Origin: Photobacterium obscurum
Lineage (GTDB): Bacteria > Pseudomonadota > Gammaproteobacteria > Enterobacterales > Vibrionaceae
Reading direction: 5' to 3'
Length of the DNA stretch: 64,000 nucleotides
NCBI RefSeq assembly: GCF_026191635.1
Contig: NZ_JAKRRW010000001.1
Span: 310,001-374,000 of the forward strand
The translations under genes were made by a program, and so were the position numbers. This document shows, in pieces, positions 54,060-63,727 of the stretch. The notes beneath the pieces are model-generated. The model ran no database searches. It was given only the letters and a program-made list of their open reading frames with translations, and was not told the origin of the DNA. Positions within the stretch are counted from its first letter, which is position 1. Every line of letters begins with the position of its first letter.

Positions 54060-54466
54060 TTAGATATCTCCGACTTAATATTTTCTGGGATCTGAATAGG
54101 TTTCATGGTTTCAGGGTGAATACAGGCTACCTGAACAGTAGCTTTACACAAGGCTTGGCCGGCATTGTTAACTAAAACCTGACAAAATTCGATAGAGGCT
54201 CTGCGAATATTTTTCGGCCACGTTTTGACGACAAGCTGCTCATCGAGTCTGGCACCACGGTGGAAATCAATATCCATATGGCGAACCACAAAACTCACAT
54301 GATCGGCAAACAATGCCTGTAAACTGACACCGCGGCTACGGAAGAGTTCCGTCCTAGCCCGCTCAAAAAATTTCAAGTAGTTGGCATGGTATACAATCCC
54401 ACCAACATCCGTATCTTCGTAATATATCGTGATTGGCCATTCAAAGGCATTTTCTTCGGTCATCAA
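54056..54466 (-). CDS. ybgC: Acyl-CoA thioesterase YbgC
   Basis: The 136-residue 4-hydroxybenzoyl-CoA-type hotdog thioesterase has the signature [20 protein letters not shown], with catalytic Asp18 at the same position as in E. coli YbgC, and the helix [12 protein letters not shown]. It hydrolyses acyl-CoA or acyl-ACP and is linked to phospholipid enzymes at the membrane. First gene of the tol-pal operon, overlapping tolQ by four bases. Confidence 0.95.
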   Translation of the reverse strand: MMTEENAFEWPITIYYEDTDVGGIVYHANYLKFFERARTELFRSRGVSLQALFADHVSFVVRHMDIDFHRGARLDEQLVVKTWPKNIRRASIEFCQVLVNNAGQALCKATVQVACIHPETMKPIQIPENIKSEISK

Positions 54467-54686
54467 TCATCCACACAATCACACTAGGCAGCACAAACCG
54501 CTGACCTGTCTTTCTTCTAGGGGCTTACTATACCGAAGTTGATAGGCATTATGAAATATCACATTTACTAACTCTCACAAAACCGTTGAATTTTTGACAG
54601 GCTTGTCATTTCGCGCCCCAAAAAAGTGAATAAACATTGCAATTGTATTCATGCTTATACCTAAAACTAATACCAAACTGAACAAT

Positions 54687-54725
54687 AAAAAAACAGCCCA
54701 CTACCGACAGGTAATAGGCTGTTTC
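54687..54725 (-). terminator. Terminator after the cyd operon
   Basis: AAACAGCC pairs with GGCTGTTT, with TACC/GGTA in the inner part and a long T run on the minus strand. It lies 40 bases after the ybgE stop and separates the cyd and tol operons. Confidence 0.82.
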
Positions 54726-54764
54726 AATATCATTTCGTGCCAGTTGCTATTTCAGCGATTGCTG

Positions 54765-55070
54765 TTAATAGAACAAGCGTAGCCACATAATATAAGACAG
54801 TATCGGCAATGCAAAATACGGGGTGAAAAACACCTGCCAGTACCAACGGTGCGGCACAAAACCAACACCGAAGATCATTGCTGTACATGTTGCCCATATT
54901 AGGGCTGGCGAGATTACAGGTCCAAATCCGCCAATCGCCTGAGCGAAGAGTGTGGGCTCCCAAACCACCAGTCCTGCAGCTGCCATTGACATGATAAGCG
55001 CAGCCATACGGAGCAAACCAAAGTCTACCAACTGGTGAACACGCTTCACCCAGAGATCGAGATTACTCAC
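54765..55070 (-). CDS. ybgE: Cytochrome bd operon-associated protein YbgE
   Basis: The 101-residue protein has three predicted spans (about 20-40, 50-68 and 78-98). It starts with GTG at 55070, inside the last codons of cydX (eight-base overlap GTGAGTAA). YbgE is commonly encoded after cydX; its role in oxidase bd function or assembly is not well defined. Last gene of the operon. Confidence 0.88.
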   Translation of the reverse strand: MSNLDLWVKRVHQLVDFGLLRMAALIMSMAAAGLVVWEPTLFAQAIGGFGPVISPALIWATCTAMIFGVGFVPHRWYWQVFFTPYFALPILSYIMWLRLFY

Positions 55071-55173
55071 CGCTCTCTTTATCCATATTTTCTGTCGCTT
55101 CTAGCCACAGTGCGTTGATGATACCGAATGAGCAAGCTAGTAGCACACCCAGGATCCAAGCGAAATACCACAT
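55063..55173 (-). CDS. cydX: Cytochrome bd oxidase small subunit CydX
   Basis: This 36-residue single-span protein begins MWYFAWILGVLLACSFGIIN and ends in a charged tail (ATENMDKESGE), as in other CydX proteins. It starts 11 bases after cydB with GGAGAC upstream, and its stop overlaps the ybgE start. CydX stabilises the haems of cytochrome bd-I. Too short for most gene-length cut-offs but clear from sequence and position. Confidence 0.93.
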   Translation of the reverse strand: MWYFAWILGVLLACSFGIINALWLEATENMDKESGE

Positions 55174-55184
55174 AGTTTGTCTCC

Positions 55185-56321
55185 TTAGTACAGTGAGTTC
55201 TTGTTGTCTTCGATATATTGGTTATCAAGACGGCCAAACATCTTGTAGTAACACCAAGAGGTGTACGCCAGGATAATTGGAACCATCACTGCGGCTACGC
55301 CTGTCATGATATTCAGAGTCAGCTCAGATGACGTCGCATCCCACATTGTCAGGCTATGGCTTGGAACCAAGCTTGAAGGCATGATGAACGGGAATAGCGC
55401 GAAACCAGCCGTCAGGATAACACCAGCCATCGTCAGGCTAGATGTGATGAACGCCAATGCACCACTGTTAGCGCGAGAAGCCAGTACCGTAAGCAGCGGC
55501 ATAAACACAGCCAGCGCCGGAGCAATCCACAGTAGTGGGTACGCGTCAAAGTTAGCAAACAGTGCACCAGACTGGCGCATTACTTCTTTCGCCAGCGGGT
55601 TAGAAGGTGCGTCAGTGATAATTTCAGACGTAATCACGTAACCTTCGATGCTTTGAGCCCAAAAACCGGCAATCGCAAAGCACACCGCGGTACCGATAGA
55701 AGTAAGCATTGCCACACGACGCGCACGCTCGCGGATTGCATCAGAGGTTTTCATCTGCAGGTAAGCCGCACCCTGAGTTGTGATCATCAGAATGCTCACA
55801 ATACCGCACAGAAGTGCGAACGGATTAAGCAGGCCGAAGAACGATCCTTTGTAAGTCGGGATCAATAGCTCACTGAGCTCGAACGGAACGCCCTGTAGCA
55901 GGTTGCCGAACGCCACACCGAAGATCACGGGTGGTACGAAACTACCAACAAAGATCGCCTTATCCCATGCTTCGCGCCATTTTGGATTTTCGATTTTCGA
56001 ACGGTAGTCGAAACCGATCGGACGCAGCCACAATGCAGCCAGGGTGATAATCATAGCGAAGTAGAAGCCAGAAAACGCCGTTGCGTAAACTAATGGCCAC
56101 GCCGCAAACAGTGCACCACCTGCCGTGATCAACCAAACTTGGTTACCGTCCCAGTGAGGAGCGATAGAGTTAATCATTACTCGACGTTCAGTGTCTGTCT
56201 TACCAATGATTTTTGACAGTACACCCACGCCCATATCGAAACCATCTGTGACTGCGAAACCGATGCAAAGCACACCGATCAGCACCCACCAGATGAATCG
56301 CAATACTTCATATTCAAACAT
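55185..56321 (-). CDS. cydB: Cytochrome bd ubiquinol oxidase subunit II CydB
   Basis: The 378-residue protein has eight to nine predicted spans. Family landmarks are FIWWVLIGVLCIGFAVTDGFDMG (about 8-30), WDGNQVWLITAGGALFAAWP (about 57-76) and GFDYRSKIENPKWR near 103. It forms the heterodimer with CydA. GGGAGAG precedes the ATG. It starts 17 bases after cydA. Confidence 0.97.
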   Translation of the reverse strand: MFEYEVLRFIWWVLIGVLCIGFAVTDGFDMGVGVLSKIIGKTDTERRVMINSIAPHWDGNQVWLITAGGALFAAWPLVYATAFSGFYFAMIITLAALWLRPIGFDYRSKIENPKWREAWDKAIFVGSFVPPVIFGVAFGNLLQGVPFELSELLIPTYKGSFFGLLNPFALLCGIVSILMITTQGAAYLQMKTSDAIRERARRVAMLTSIGTAVCFAIAGFWAQSIEGYVITSEIITDAPSNPLAKEVMRQSGALFANFDAYPLLWIAPALAVFMPLLTVLASRANSGALAFITSSLTMAGVILTAGFALFPFIMPSSLVPSHSLTMWDATSSELTLNIMTGVAAVMVPIILAYTSWCYYKMFGRLDNQYIEDNKNSLY

Positions 56322-56338
56322 TGCTTAGCTCTCCCTGA

Positions 56339-57925
56339 TTATGCTTCAACCTGACGCGTTACCACGTTTTGTGGCGCATCGGTCGTTTCAAAGTGGTAGC
56401 GGCCAGTTTTCAGGCTACTAGGACCCAGACGAGCAAACTTGATCATCAGGTACATTTCAGCAATCAGGAACACTGTGTAAAGTGCGATAATTGCCAGCAT
56501 TGAAGTAATAATGTCAGATGCAGCCAGGTTAGACGCTGCCATTGATACAGGCAGAATTTCACCTACAGCCCATGGTTGACGGCCATACTCGGCAACAAAC
56601 CAACCCGCTTCAACAGCAATCCAAGGTAGTGGAATACCGTATAGCGCGGCTTTAAGAACCCACGGCTTCTCGGTGATCTTATGTCGGCAAGACTGAATGA
56701 ATGCCGCACCGATAATACCCAGCATCAGGAAGCCACAGGCAACCATGATTCGGAAGCTCCAGAATAGCGGCCAGACGGTAGGAATAGAATCGTCAGCAGC
56801 CTTGGCAATATCCGCTTCAGTTGCATCAACCACATTGTCGGCATAAGGCTTAACCAGCAGGCCGTAACCCAAGTCATGCTTCACTTCGTCGAAAGCAGCA
56901 ATGTTTTCAGGCGTTTTTTCACCCGCACGCAGCTTTTCAAGTAAGCCATAAGCAACCATACCGTTGCGGATACGCACTTCGTGCTCAGCCTTCAGATCAC
57001 GCAGACCTGTTACTTCTGTATCGAAAGAACGTGTCGCGATAATACCCATCACATAAGGGATCTTGATCGCGTAGTCGGTTTCCATGGTTTCCTGATTTGG
57101 AATACCGAAAGCCGTAAATGCTGCAGGCGCTTCTTCTGTATGCCATTCAGCTTCAATTGCAGCCAGCTTAGTCTTCTGTACGTCACCTAGCTCATAGCCA
57201 GATTCGTCACCCAGAACAATAACAGACAGGATAGACGCCATACCGAATGCCGCAGCGATTGCAAAAGAGCGACGCGCGAACGGAATGTCACGACCTTTAA
57301 GCAAGTAATATGAACTGATACCCAGTACGAACATTGCACCGGTTACATAACCAGAAGCCACTGTGTGAACAAACTTCACCTGCGCGACAGGGTTAAGCAC
57401 TACTTCAGCAAAGCTAACCATCTCCATACGCATAGTTTCAAAGTTGAACTCTGCACCCACCGGGTTTTGCATCCAGCCGTTTGCCACCAAAATCCACAAC
57501 GCCGAGAAGTTAGAGCCAAGAGCAACCAACCAAGTGACAGTAAGGTGCTGACGCTTAGACAGGCGATCCCAGCCAAAAAAGAACAGGCCGACAAGGGTAG
57601 ATTCAAGGAAGAAGGCAATCAGGGCTTCAATGGCCAGTGGCGCACCGAAGATATCACCTACATAGTGAGAGTAATATGCCCAGTTTGTACCAAACTGGAA
57701 CTCCATGGTAAGACCCGTGGAGACACCAAGGGCAAAGTTAATCGCAAAAAGCTTACCCCAGAACTTGGTCATGTCCTTGTAGATTTGCTTTCCGGTCATT
57801 ACATAAACGGACTCCATGATGGCAAGCAGGAACGCCATACCCAGAGTCAATGGGACGAACAAAAAGTGATACATCGCAGTTAATGCGAACTGTAACCGCG
57901 ATAGTTCGACGATATCAGTGAACAT
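56339..57925 (-). CDS. cydA: Cytochrome bd ubiquinol oxidase subunit I CydA
   Basis: The 528-residue subunit carries the haems. H20 ([14 protein letters not shown]) matches the haem ligand His19 of E. coli, and [14 protein letters not shown] (about residue 187) carries the second haem ligand. [14 protein letters not shown] is the conserved motif near the quinol site, and a long periplasmic Q-loop lies at about 240-385. It reduces oxygen to water at low oxygen with quinol as donor. AAGGAG is before the ATG. Two perfect FNR boxes and an ArcA-like site lie 170-330 bases upstream. Confidence 0.98.
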   Translation of the reverse strand: MFTDIVELSRLQFALTAMYHFLFVPLTLGMAFLLAIMESVYVMTGKQIYKDMTKFWGKLFAINFALGVSTGLTMEFQFGTNWAYYSHYVGDIFGAPLAIEALIAFFLESTLVGLFFFGWDRLSKRQHLTVTWLVALGSNFSALWILVANGWMQNPVGAEFNFETMRMEMVSFAEVVLNPVAQVKFVHTVASGYVTGAMFVLGISSYYLLKGRDIPFARRSFAIAAAFGMASILSVIVLGDESGYELGDVQKTKLAAIEAEWHTEEAPAAFTAFGIPNQETMETDYAIKIPYVMGIIATRSFDTEVTGLRDLKAEHEVRIRNGMVAYGLLEKLRAGEKTPENIAAFDEVKHDLGYGLLVKPYADNVVDATEADIAKAADDSIPTVWPLFWSFRIMVACGFLMLGIIGAAFIQSCRHKITEKPWVLKAALYGIPLPWIAVEAGWFVAEYGRQPWAVGEILPVSMAASNLAASDIITSMLAIIALYTVFLIAEMYLMIKFARLGPSSLKTGRYHFETTDAPQNVVTRQVEA

Positions 57926-58095
57926 TGAGAACTCCTTTTTTCGCCAGGCTGACTGGCGACAGTACTACACAGTGTACCGATGGTTGGGCTTAGCAAAATG
58001 TAGCCGACAAAACCGCTTATTAGGTCACCTTCCTGGCTGCCATTATTTTAATAATCAATGGCTTCCCTTCTATGTTGCGATTGTGTTCCAAACTG

Positions 58096-58111
58096 GTTAA
58101 TTTGTTGTTAA
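58096..58111 (-). promoter_or_regulatory. ArcA-like binding site upstream of cydA
   Basis: GTTAATTTGTTGTTAA is close to the ArcA box (direct GTTA repeats, 11 bases apart). It is 171 bases upstream of the cydA start. ArcA is the known activator of cyd operons in enteric relatives. Confidence 0.5.
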
Positions 58112-58187
58112 GCTACAGCTAATAAAGTCATTGCTAATATTACTGATATTCCTCGCACGGCTCAATCTATTTATCGCACAATTTGCT

Positions 58188-58201
58188 TTGATAAATATCA
58201 A
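58188..58201 (-). promoter_or_regulatory. Perfect FNR box 1 upstream of cydA
   Basis: TTGATAAATATCAA matches TTGAT-N4-ATCAA at every defined position. It lies 263 bases upstream of cydA. Confidence 0.65.
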
Positions 58202-58237
58202 TAAACACTGCTCAATTTTTATACACCTCGACATTGA

Positions 58238-58251
58238 TTGATTTGGATCAA
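58238..58251 (-). promoter_or_regulatory. Perfect FNR box 2 upstream of cydA
   Basis: TTGATTTGGATCAA matches TTGAT-N4-ATCAA at every defined position. Its centre is 50 bases from that of box 1. Confidence 0.65.
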
Positions 58252-58650
58252 CCTTGGTTGAAATACGTCATTTCCATCTTTAAAAAGAAAAAAACACGTT
58301 CTTTCATAACCGAGAAGCACGATTAATACCTCTTCACATTCTGTTTTAAATTGCCATATCATCTGCTTTTTTAAGTTAGAAAAAGCAGGGCTGTTTATTG
58401 GCATTGCATGACCACAAGCCGCATAAATAGCCATATTATGCGGATAATGCAGACTATTTTTATTGTCAGCACTATTTCATGCATTAGAAAAAGTAATCCC
58501 AAATAAAAATTTATATCGCTTTTGCCATAAAGAAAAACACCTATAATCAGCACCAGAAACAGATTAAGCCGCCCAGACAGTAAAAGTCGTCTTTTTGGCG
58601 GGTTGTATGCTGTTTCCCCAACCACCTGTTTTAAGATTGAGGAAGTAGTT

Positions 58651-58725
58651 ATGGCTCGTATTTTTGAAAAAGTTATTGCTCTGTACCAACCAAGCTTCGC
58701 TGAGTTGTACAAAAACAATCTCTAA
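58651..58725 (+). CDS. Candidate 24-residue small protein
   Basis: The frame starts ATG GCT CGT ATT TTT and encodes MARIFEKVIALYQPSF.., ending in YKNNL. GAGGAAGTAGTT precedes the ATG with good Shine-Dalgarno spacing (GAGGA, 7 bases). The composition is that of an amphipathic helix (hydrophobic I, F, V, I, L at i/i+3/i+4). A GCCGCC-type hairpin lies about 40-75 bases upstream, in what would be its leader, and a strong terminator follows at 58871. It is on the opposite strand to its neighbours cydA and ruvB. I do not recognise it. It may be a genuine small membrane-associated protein or part of a regulatory RNA. Confidence 0.5.
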   Translation: MARIFEKVIALYQPSFAELYKNNL

Positions 58726-58870
58726 TTAATGCTCAAAAACACCCCACTGATCGACGTGAAGTAACGTTGAAGATGAAACCGGGAGGGTAAATACTTTCTG
58801 TTTTGTCAACGTTATGTAAACGGTACAGGAAAATATTGAACGATTAGTGTGCTCTGGGAATAGCAAAATA

Positions 58871-58898
58871 AAAAACGAGGCCTTGGGCCTCGTTTTTT
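58871..58898. terminator. Bidirectional terminator between the small gene and ruvB
   Basis: AAAACGAGGCC and GGCCTCGTTTT form a perfect stem with a 3-base loop and T runs in both directions. It serves ruvAB on the minus strand and probably the small gene on the plus strand. Confidence 0.88.
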
Positions 58899-58934
58899 GT
58901 TACATCGTAGATACGTCTTTATTCCGGTTTATTA

Positions 58935-59948
58935 TTACGACTCAGGAATATCCAAACCAAAGTGCAGATAGGCACGATGAGTCGCAATACGCCCTCTAGG
59001 AGTACGCTGCAAGAAGCCCTGCTGGATCAAATACGGTTCCAGCACGTCCTCAATAGTATCTTTCTCTTCACCGATTGCCGCAGCAAGGTTATCAAGCCCT
59101 ACCGGGCCACCCATGAACTTATCAATAATTGCCATCAGCAACTTACGGTCCATGTAATCAAAGCCGCTGCTGTCTACGTCAAGCATGTCCAGTGCCTTTG
59201 CCGCCACATCAGGACAGATATGACCATTGCCCTTCACCTCGGCATAGTCGCGTACTCGGCGGAGCAGACGATTGGCGATACGCGGTGTACCACGAGCACG
59301 CATGGCGACTTCCATCGCCCCCTCTTCTTCCATTGACAGGCCTAGACAATTCGAACTTCGCTTGACGATATCTTTCAGATCGCCGACCTTGTAATACTCA
59401 AGGCGTTGTGTGATCCCGAAACGATCGCGCAGTGGTGAGGTCAGTGATCCGGCACGTGTCGTTGCGCCGATCAGGGTAAACGGCGGGAGGTCAATTTTAA
59501 TCGAACGAGCTGCCGGCCCTTCACCGATCATAATGTCCAGCTGGTAGTCTTCCATTGCCGGATACAGGACTTCCTCCACCTGAGGGCTTAAACGGTGGAT
59601 TTCATCGATAAACAGCACATCGTTTTCTTCAAGGTTAGTCAGCAATGCCGCCAGATCACCGGCTTTCTCCAGTACCGGCCCAGAGGTCGTACGAATACTT
59701 ACCCCCATTTCATTGGCCACAATATTTGCCAACGTGGTTTTACCCAACCCTGGAGGGCCGAAAATCAACAAATGATCCAAGGCTTCATCACGCAACTTAG
59801 CCGCTTTAATAAAGATCTCCATCTGATCACGGACGTGATCCTGTCCCTGGTAGTCTTCCAGCAGCTTAGGCCGGATAGCGCGATCAATGATGTCGTCTTC
59901 ACGGGATACAGGGAAATCATTGGATACCAGGCGATCTGCTTCAATCAT
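58935..59948 (-). CDS. ruvB: Holliday junction branch-migration helicase RuvB
   Basis: The 337-residue AAA+ motor has Walker A in [11 protein letters not shown] (about 64-74), Walker B DEIHRL (about 115), the arginine-finger region [17 protein letters not shown] (about 161-177) and a C-terminal winged helix with [13 protein letters not shown]. It drives branch migration with RuvA. It starts 12 bases after ruvA with AGGTG upstream. Confidence 0.98.
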   Translation of the reverse strand: MIEADRLVSNDFPVSREDDIIDRAIRPKLLEDYQGQDHVRDQMEIFIKAAKLRDEALDHLLIFGPPGLGKTTLANIVANEMGVSIRTTSGPVLEKAGDLAALLTNLEENDVLFIDEIHRLSPQVEEVLYPAMEDYQLDIMIGEGPAARSIKIDLPPFTLIGATTRAGSLTSPLRDRFGITQRLEYYKVGDLKDIVKRSSNCLGLSMEEEGAMEVAMRARGTPRIANRLLRRVRDYAEVKGNGHICPDVAAKALDMLDVDSSGFDYMDRKLLMAIIDKFMGGPVGLDNLAAAIGEEKDTIEDVLEPYLIQQGFLQRTPRGRIATHRAYLHFGLDIPES

Positions 59949-59960
59949 CGAAATTACACC

Positions 59961-60581
59961 TTAAACCATTGAGCGCAGAGCATCGCGGATCATCGCTTCG
60001 CTGGTCATATCCGGCTGGGCCACCTGAGAAACCACTTTTGATGCCTGCTGAGGCTTATATCCCAGTGCAATCAGGGCACTAACAGCCTCATCTTCGGCAC
60101 GGGCTGCTGAAGGAGCTTCAACCGCCGCATTTGATGCCGCGGTATCGGAAGCCGGTGTAAACAAGTCTCCCTCACCCCAGCCTTTAAGGCGATCTTTCAT
60201 CTCAACCACGAGGCGCTCGGCCGTTTTCTTGCCAACACCCGGGATTTTAACCAGGGTCGTAATATCTTCGTTTTCGACACTCAGGACAAACTGACTGGCT
60301 GTCATTGCCGACAGGATTGCCAACCCCAGCTTAGGGCCAACACCATTGGCCTTGATCACTTCACGAAACAGTTCACGCTCGCTTTTCTTATTGAAGCCAT
60401 ACAACAGCTGGGCATCTTCACGAACGATAAAGTGGGTAGAGATCACCGCTTCCTGACCGACTTCCGGTAGTTCATAGAAACAACTCATCGGCATCTGCAC
60501 TTCATAGCCAATACCACCCACTTCAAGTAATACTTCAGGCGGTTGTTTTTCTAAAATGGTTCCACGTAGTCGGCCAATCAC
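59961..60581 (-). CDS. ruvA: Holliday junction DNA-binding protein RuvA
   Basis: The 206-residue protein starts with GTG at 60581. Domain I is an OB fold (about 1-64), domain II has two helix-hairpin-helix motifs ([10 protein letters not shown] at about 75 and [12 protein letters not shown] at about 111), and a flexible linker leads to domain III (about 155-206), which contacts RuvB. It holds the Holliday junction in the planar form. The MCP gene upstream ends at a hairpin, so ruvAB probably has its own promoter. Confidence 0.97.
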   Translation of the reverse strand: MIGRLRGTILEKQPPEVLLEVGGIGYEVQMPMSCFYELPEVGQEAVISTHFIVREDAQLLYGFNKKSERELFREVIKANGVGPKLGLAILSAMTASQFVLSVENEDITTLVKIPGVGKKTAERLVVEMKDRLKGWGEGDLFTPASDTAASNAAVEAPSAARAEDEAVSALIALGYKPQQASKVVSQVAQPDMTSEAMIRDALRSMV

Positions 60582-60625
60582 AGCAACATCTCTTTATTGA
60601 TTCACAAAATAGGCTTTAGGATAGT

Positions 60626-60654
60626 AAAGAGCTGGATATATATCCAGCTCTTTT
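60626..60654 (-). terminator. Hairpin after the chemoreceptor gene in the ruv region
   Basis: AAAGAGCTGGATA and TATCCAGCTCTTT form a perfect stem, 28 bases after the receptor stop codon. The T run on the minus strand is short (TTTACT), so termination may be partial. Confidence 0.6.
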
Positions 60655-60681
60655 TTAGCTTATCTTGGCGGCCTACCCGTA

Positions 60682-62139
60682 TTAGCTCGCCCTGGCTGAA
60701 ACCACAGCATTGAGGCTGTCAGCCAAAGCTTTGAGGGTTTCAACCTGCTCGGCCAGTTGCGCCCCCTGAGTAGCAACAGAATCTGAAACCCGATTAGTTT
60801 CCACTACGCCGTTGGCCACTTCACTGCTGGCGGTATTGAGCTCTTTCAGGGCATGAACCTGGTGGCTCATGATATCCGCCAGTTGATTCACATCCCCCGA
60901 AATACTGCCAACCTGCTCGATAATACTCGATAGCTCCATCGCACTAGCCTCTATCACCGTCTGCCCCTGCTGCACTTCCTGGCGACTTCTTTCCAGCAAG
61001 GCGCGGATCTCGACTGCCGAGCTATTACTTTTCGCCGACAACTCACGCACTTGATCGGCGACGACTGCAAACCCTCTTCCCTGCTCACCGGCGCGGGCAG
61101 CTTCAATGGCCGCATTCAATGCCAGCAGGTTCGTCTGCTCAGCCACCGAGGTGATCAACCCTGCTACTGACATAATCTCAGCATTACTACTAAGAATGCG
61201 GGCTATCGCATCGGTGGAGGCATTCAGCGAAGCCGAACTTTTTTCAGCCTGGCTCCGGATCACTTCGCTGCGGTTTTTAAGCTCGGTAACAAAGCGATCA
61301 GACTCGTCAATGCCCGATGTCATTTGCACCAGCTGCTGGCTCATCTCTTCTGCAGCACTGGCCTGTGACTCACAATTGAGGTTGAGGTGGTTAACCTGCT
61401 GATGCAAGTCACCCGATTGCAGTTCAAGCTGATCGGCGACCTGTGCCAGCTGACTGGCATTTTCGGTTGCCTGCCCCAAGACCGCAGCAAGCTGTTGCTC
61501 TCCCTGTTGGGCTTGGTCTGCAATTTGCTGACTTGACCGTTGCGCCAGCTCGGAGGCTTGAATAGCAGCTTGTCGCTGCTTCACGGTATACGCCTGGGCA
61601 ATACCAATAACCACCAACGGCATGATGATCCCAGACCACGTTTCCACCACAACCGCCGAATCGTCCAATACCAGCACAGGGAACTCAAAACCAGAAAGGT
61701 GCTGATTTACCATCCATGCAGAGGCAAGCACCACAAAAACACTCCAAACCGACGCCATCACTGGTTTGCCTGCTAGGAAAAAAGCGATAATCAACAGAGG
61801 CATCCAGAAAGACTGGGTCGACACCACAATTCCGCCACTGTGATAAATGATATTCATTGCATGAGCAACCATACCGAAAAAACCAATATTCAAAGCCAAA
61901 TCCGGTGCTCGCATAAAACGTAGAACGGTCCCAGCCATCAATTCGCAACCGACCAGCAGCAGTGATGTCATCACTAACAGGCTATGGTCATGACTAGACC
62001 ATTTTATGAGGCTATATAGTCCGACAAAGAAAGACAGTAAGGTAAAAAAGAGGAGTGTATCAACATGGCGGGCTTGCTCTCCCTGCCAGCGATGTGATGA
62101 AGGCAAAAACAGAGTTCGCCAAATTGCCAATGGGGTCAT
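60682..62139 (-). CDS. Methyl-accepting chemotaxis protein with polytopic membrane sensor
   Basis: The protein has 485 residues from the ATG at 62139 (AAGGA nine bases upstream); a TTG at 62157 opens a slightly longer frame. About six membrane spans fill residues 25-190, with no large periplasmic domain and no clear HAMP. A coiled signalling domain has its tip at [20 protein letters not shown] (about residue 335). The polytopic sensor may detect a membrane-soluble or energy-related signal. The gene lies between ruvC and ruvA, where it interrupts the usual ruvCAB order, and has hairpins on both sides. It is not linked to the chemosensory operon 21 kb away. Confidence 0.9.
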   Translation of the reverse strand: MTPLAIWRTLFLPSSHRWQGEQARHVDTLLFFTLLSFFVGLYSLIKWSSHDHSLLVMTSLLLVGCELMAGTVLRFMRAPDLALNIGFFGMVAHAMNIIYHSGGIVVSTQSFWMPLLIIAFFLAGKPVMASVWSVFVVLASAWMVNQHLSGFEFPVLVLDDSAVVVETWSGIIMPLVVIGIAQAYTVKQRQAAIQASELAQRSSQQIADQAQQGEQQLAAVLGQATENASQLAQVADQLELQSGDLHQQVNHLNLNCESQASAAEEMSQQLVQMTSGIDESDRFVTELKNRSEVIRSQAEKSSASLNASTDAIARILSSNAEIMSVAGLITSVAEQTNLLALNAAIEAARAGEQGRGFAVVADQVRELSAKSNSSAVEIRALLERSRQEVQQGQTVIEASAMELSSIIEQVGSISGDVNQLADIMSHQVHALKELNTASSEVANGVVETNRVSDSVATQGAQLAEQVETLKALADSLNAVVSARAS

Positions 62140-62219
62140 TCTCAATATCCTTATCAACAGTTTTGTTAGTTATATGACCTCCGACCAATATATTCTATGA
62201 CTCAATATATTAACAAAAG

Positions 62220-62246
62220 AAAAAAGCAGCCAATGGCTGCTTTTAT
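62220..62246 (-). terminator. Terminator after ruvC
   Basis: AAAAGCAGCCA and TGGCTGCTTTT form a strong stem with T on the minus strand, 62 bases after the ruvC stop codon. It would stop yebC-ruvC transcription before the receptor gene. Confidence 0.85.
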
Positions 62247-62307
62247 GATCGAGCTATCACTATGCAACATTGTGAGTGTTAGTTATAAGCTACTGTTATA
62301 CTAAACA

Positions 62308-62829
62308 TTATCGATAGCGTCCCCGTCGAGCACCTCGTGCTTGACCGGCCATGGCGATCAATGTCTTGTGAGTATGAGCATGACAAATGGCTACCGCTAA
62401 AGCATCCGCGGCGTCCGCCTGCGGCTTGCCGGGCAGCTTCAATACCGAGCACACCATATGCTGTACCTGAGCTTTATCTGCCCCGCCACTGCCAACTACC
62501 GCCTGCTTAATTAAACGGGCGGCATACTCGCTCACCGGCAAGTCGGCATTTACCGCAGCAACTATCGCGCTGCCACGGGCCTGGCCTAGCTTCAAGGCAG
62601 AGCTGGCATTTTTGCCCATGAAAACTTCTTCGATGGCAAATGCATCAGGCTGAAATTGGGTGATAACTTCTGAGACTCCGGCATAAATTTGCTTAAGCCG
62701 GCCGGGGATATCATCGACAGAGGTACGGATACAGCCACTGCCGAGATATTCAAGGTTTCGCCCTACCTGCCGAATAACACCATAACCGGTGATCCGCGAG
62801 CCGGGGTCAATCCCTAAGATGACTGACAT
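62308..62829 (-). CDS. ruvC: Holliday junction resolvase RuvC
   Basis: The 173-residue endonuclease of the RNase H-like fold has catalytic D7 in [14 protein letters not shown], the acidic [22 protein letters not shown] segment (Glu near 66-67) and the C-terminal [15 protein letters not shown] (catalytic Asp near 138-141). It cuts Holliday junctions with RuvAB. GGAGCG precedes the ATG. It follows yebC by 50 bases. Confidence 0.97.
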   Translation of the reverse strand: MSVILGIDPGSRITGYGVIRQVGRNLEYLGSGCIRTSVDDIPGRLKQIYAGVSEVITQFQPDAFAIEEVFMGKNASSALKLGQARGSAIVAAVNADLPVSEYAARLIKQAVVGSGGADKAQVQHMVCSVLKLPGKPQADAADALAVAICHAHTHKTLIAMAGQARGARRGRYR

Positions 62830-62879
62830 TCAGTCACGCTCCTTTGCAAGGAAGCTGCGCGAGCCTAGCTCTTACGAAC

Positions 62880-63623
62880 TTATAGCTGAGCCGCAACCTC
62901 ATCAGAGATGTCACCGTTATGGTAAACTTCCTGAACGTCATCCAGATCTTCTAGCGCATCAATAAGACGCAGCAACTTAGGTGCGGTAGCAGCATCTAGG
63001 TCAGCCTTCGTCGAAGGAACCAAGGTCACTTCAGCATTCGCAGCTTCAAAGCCTGCAGCATCCAACGCATCTTTTACTGCACCGAAGTCAGCCGGTGTCG
63101 TATAAACGTCGATCGAGCCATCATCGTTGGTCTCGACGTCATCAGCACCACCTTCCAGGGCCGCTTCCATCACTTCATCTTCATCAAGACCCGGCGCGTA
63201 AGAAATTACACCCTTCTTGTCGAACAGGTAGTTTACACTGCCGTCTGTACCTAGGTTACCACCGGCCTTGCTAAAGGCATGACGTACGCCAGAAACGGTA
63301 CGGTTACGGTTGTCAGTCATACACTCAACCATAACAGCCGTCCCTGCCGGGCCGTAGCCTTCGTAGATAACGGTTTCGACGCCTTCATCGCCTTCACCAC
63401 CAGCACCGCGGCTTACTGCGCGGTTAATGGTGTCGCGCGTCATGTTGTTAGACAGCGCTTTATCGACAGCCGCACGCAGACGCGGATTGTTTTCAGGTTC
63501 TGCGCCACCTTCTTTTGCCGCAACGACAATTTCACGGATCAGCTTGGTGAAAATCTTTCCGCGCTTGGCATCCTGTGCCGCTTTACGGTGTTTAATGTTG
63601 GCGAATTTACTATGACCTGCCAT
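62880..63623 (-). CDS. yebC: YebC/TACO1-family protein
   Basis: The 247-residue protein begins [18 protein letters not shown], the family's signature (GHSKWANIKHRK). It has three domains, including the central [26 protein letters not shown] segment. YebC proteins were long annotated as transcription regulators; recent work on the family shows some act at the ribosome in translating proline-rich stretches. GGAGCATGTT precedes the ATG. It lies between aspS and ruvC, the usual order in gammaproteobacteria. Confidence 0.96.
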   Translation of the reverse strand: MAGHSKFANIKHRKAAQDAKRGKIFTKLIREIVVAAKEGGAEPENNPRLRAAVDKALSNNMTRDTINRAVSRGAGGEGDEGVETVIYEGYGPAGTAVMVECMTDNRNRTVSGVRHAFSKAGGNLGTDGSVNYLFDKKGVISYAPGLDEDEVMEAALEGGADDVETNDDGSIDVYTTPADFGAVKDALDAAGFEAANAEVTLVPSTKADLDAATAPKLLRLIDALEDLDDVQEVYHNGDISDEVAAQL

Positions 63624-63671
63624 AACATGCTCCGTATTAGTAGCCTAAATGGCTTTTAGTTTCACAAAATA

Positions 63672-63716
63672 AATCTGGCCGGCCCTTACCGACAAAAGTG
63701 GCAAGGACCGGCCAGT
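63672..63716 (-). terminator. Probable terminator after aspS
   Basis: CTGGCCGG and CCGGCCAG form an 8-bp GC-rich stem, extended inward after a bulge, followed by ATTTATTTTG on the minus strand. It lies between aspS and yebC. Confidence 0.6.
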
Positions 63717-63727
63717 AAACGAATCAA

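Larger units (their letters stand above)
57926..58650. other. Regulatory region between cydA and the small gene
   Basis: About 725 bases with no well-supported protein gene. It contains an ArcA-like site (58096-58111) and two perfect FNR boxes (58188-58201, 58238-58251), all suited to the leftward cyd operon. A 71-codon minus-strand frame at 58219-58434 lacks a ribosome site and is not accepted. Confidence 0.6.

Noticed and set aside
58219..58434. A 71-codon minus-strand open frame upstream of cydA.
   Set aside because: It has no ribosome site and overlaps a perfect FNR box in a regulatory region. The composition does not look like a protein I can place.
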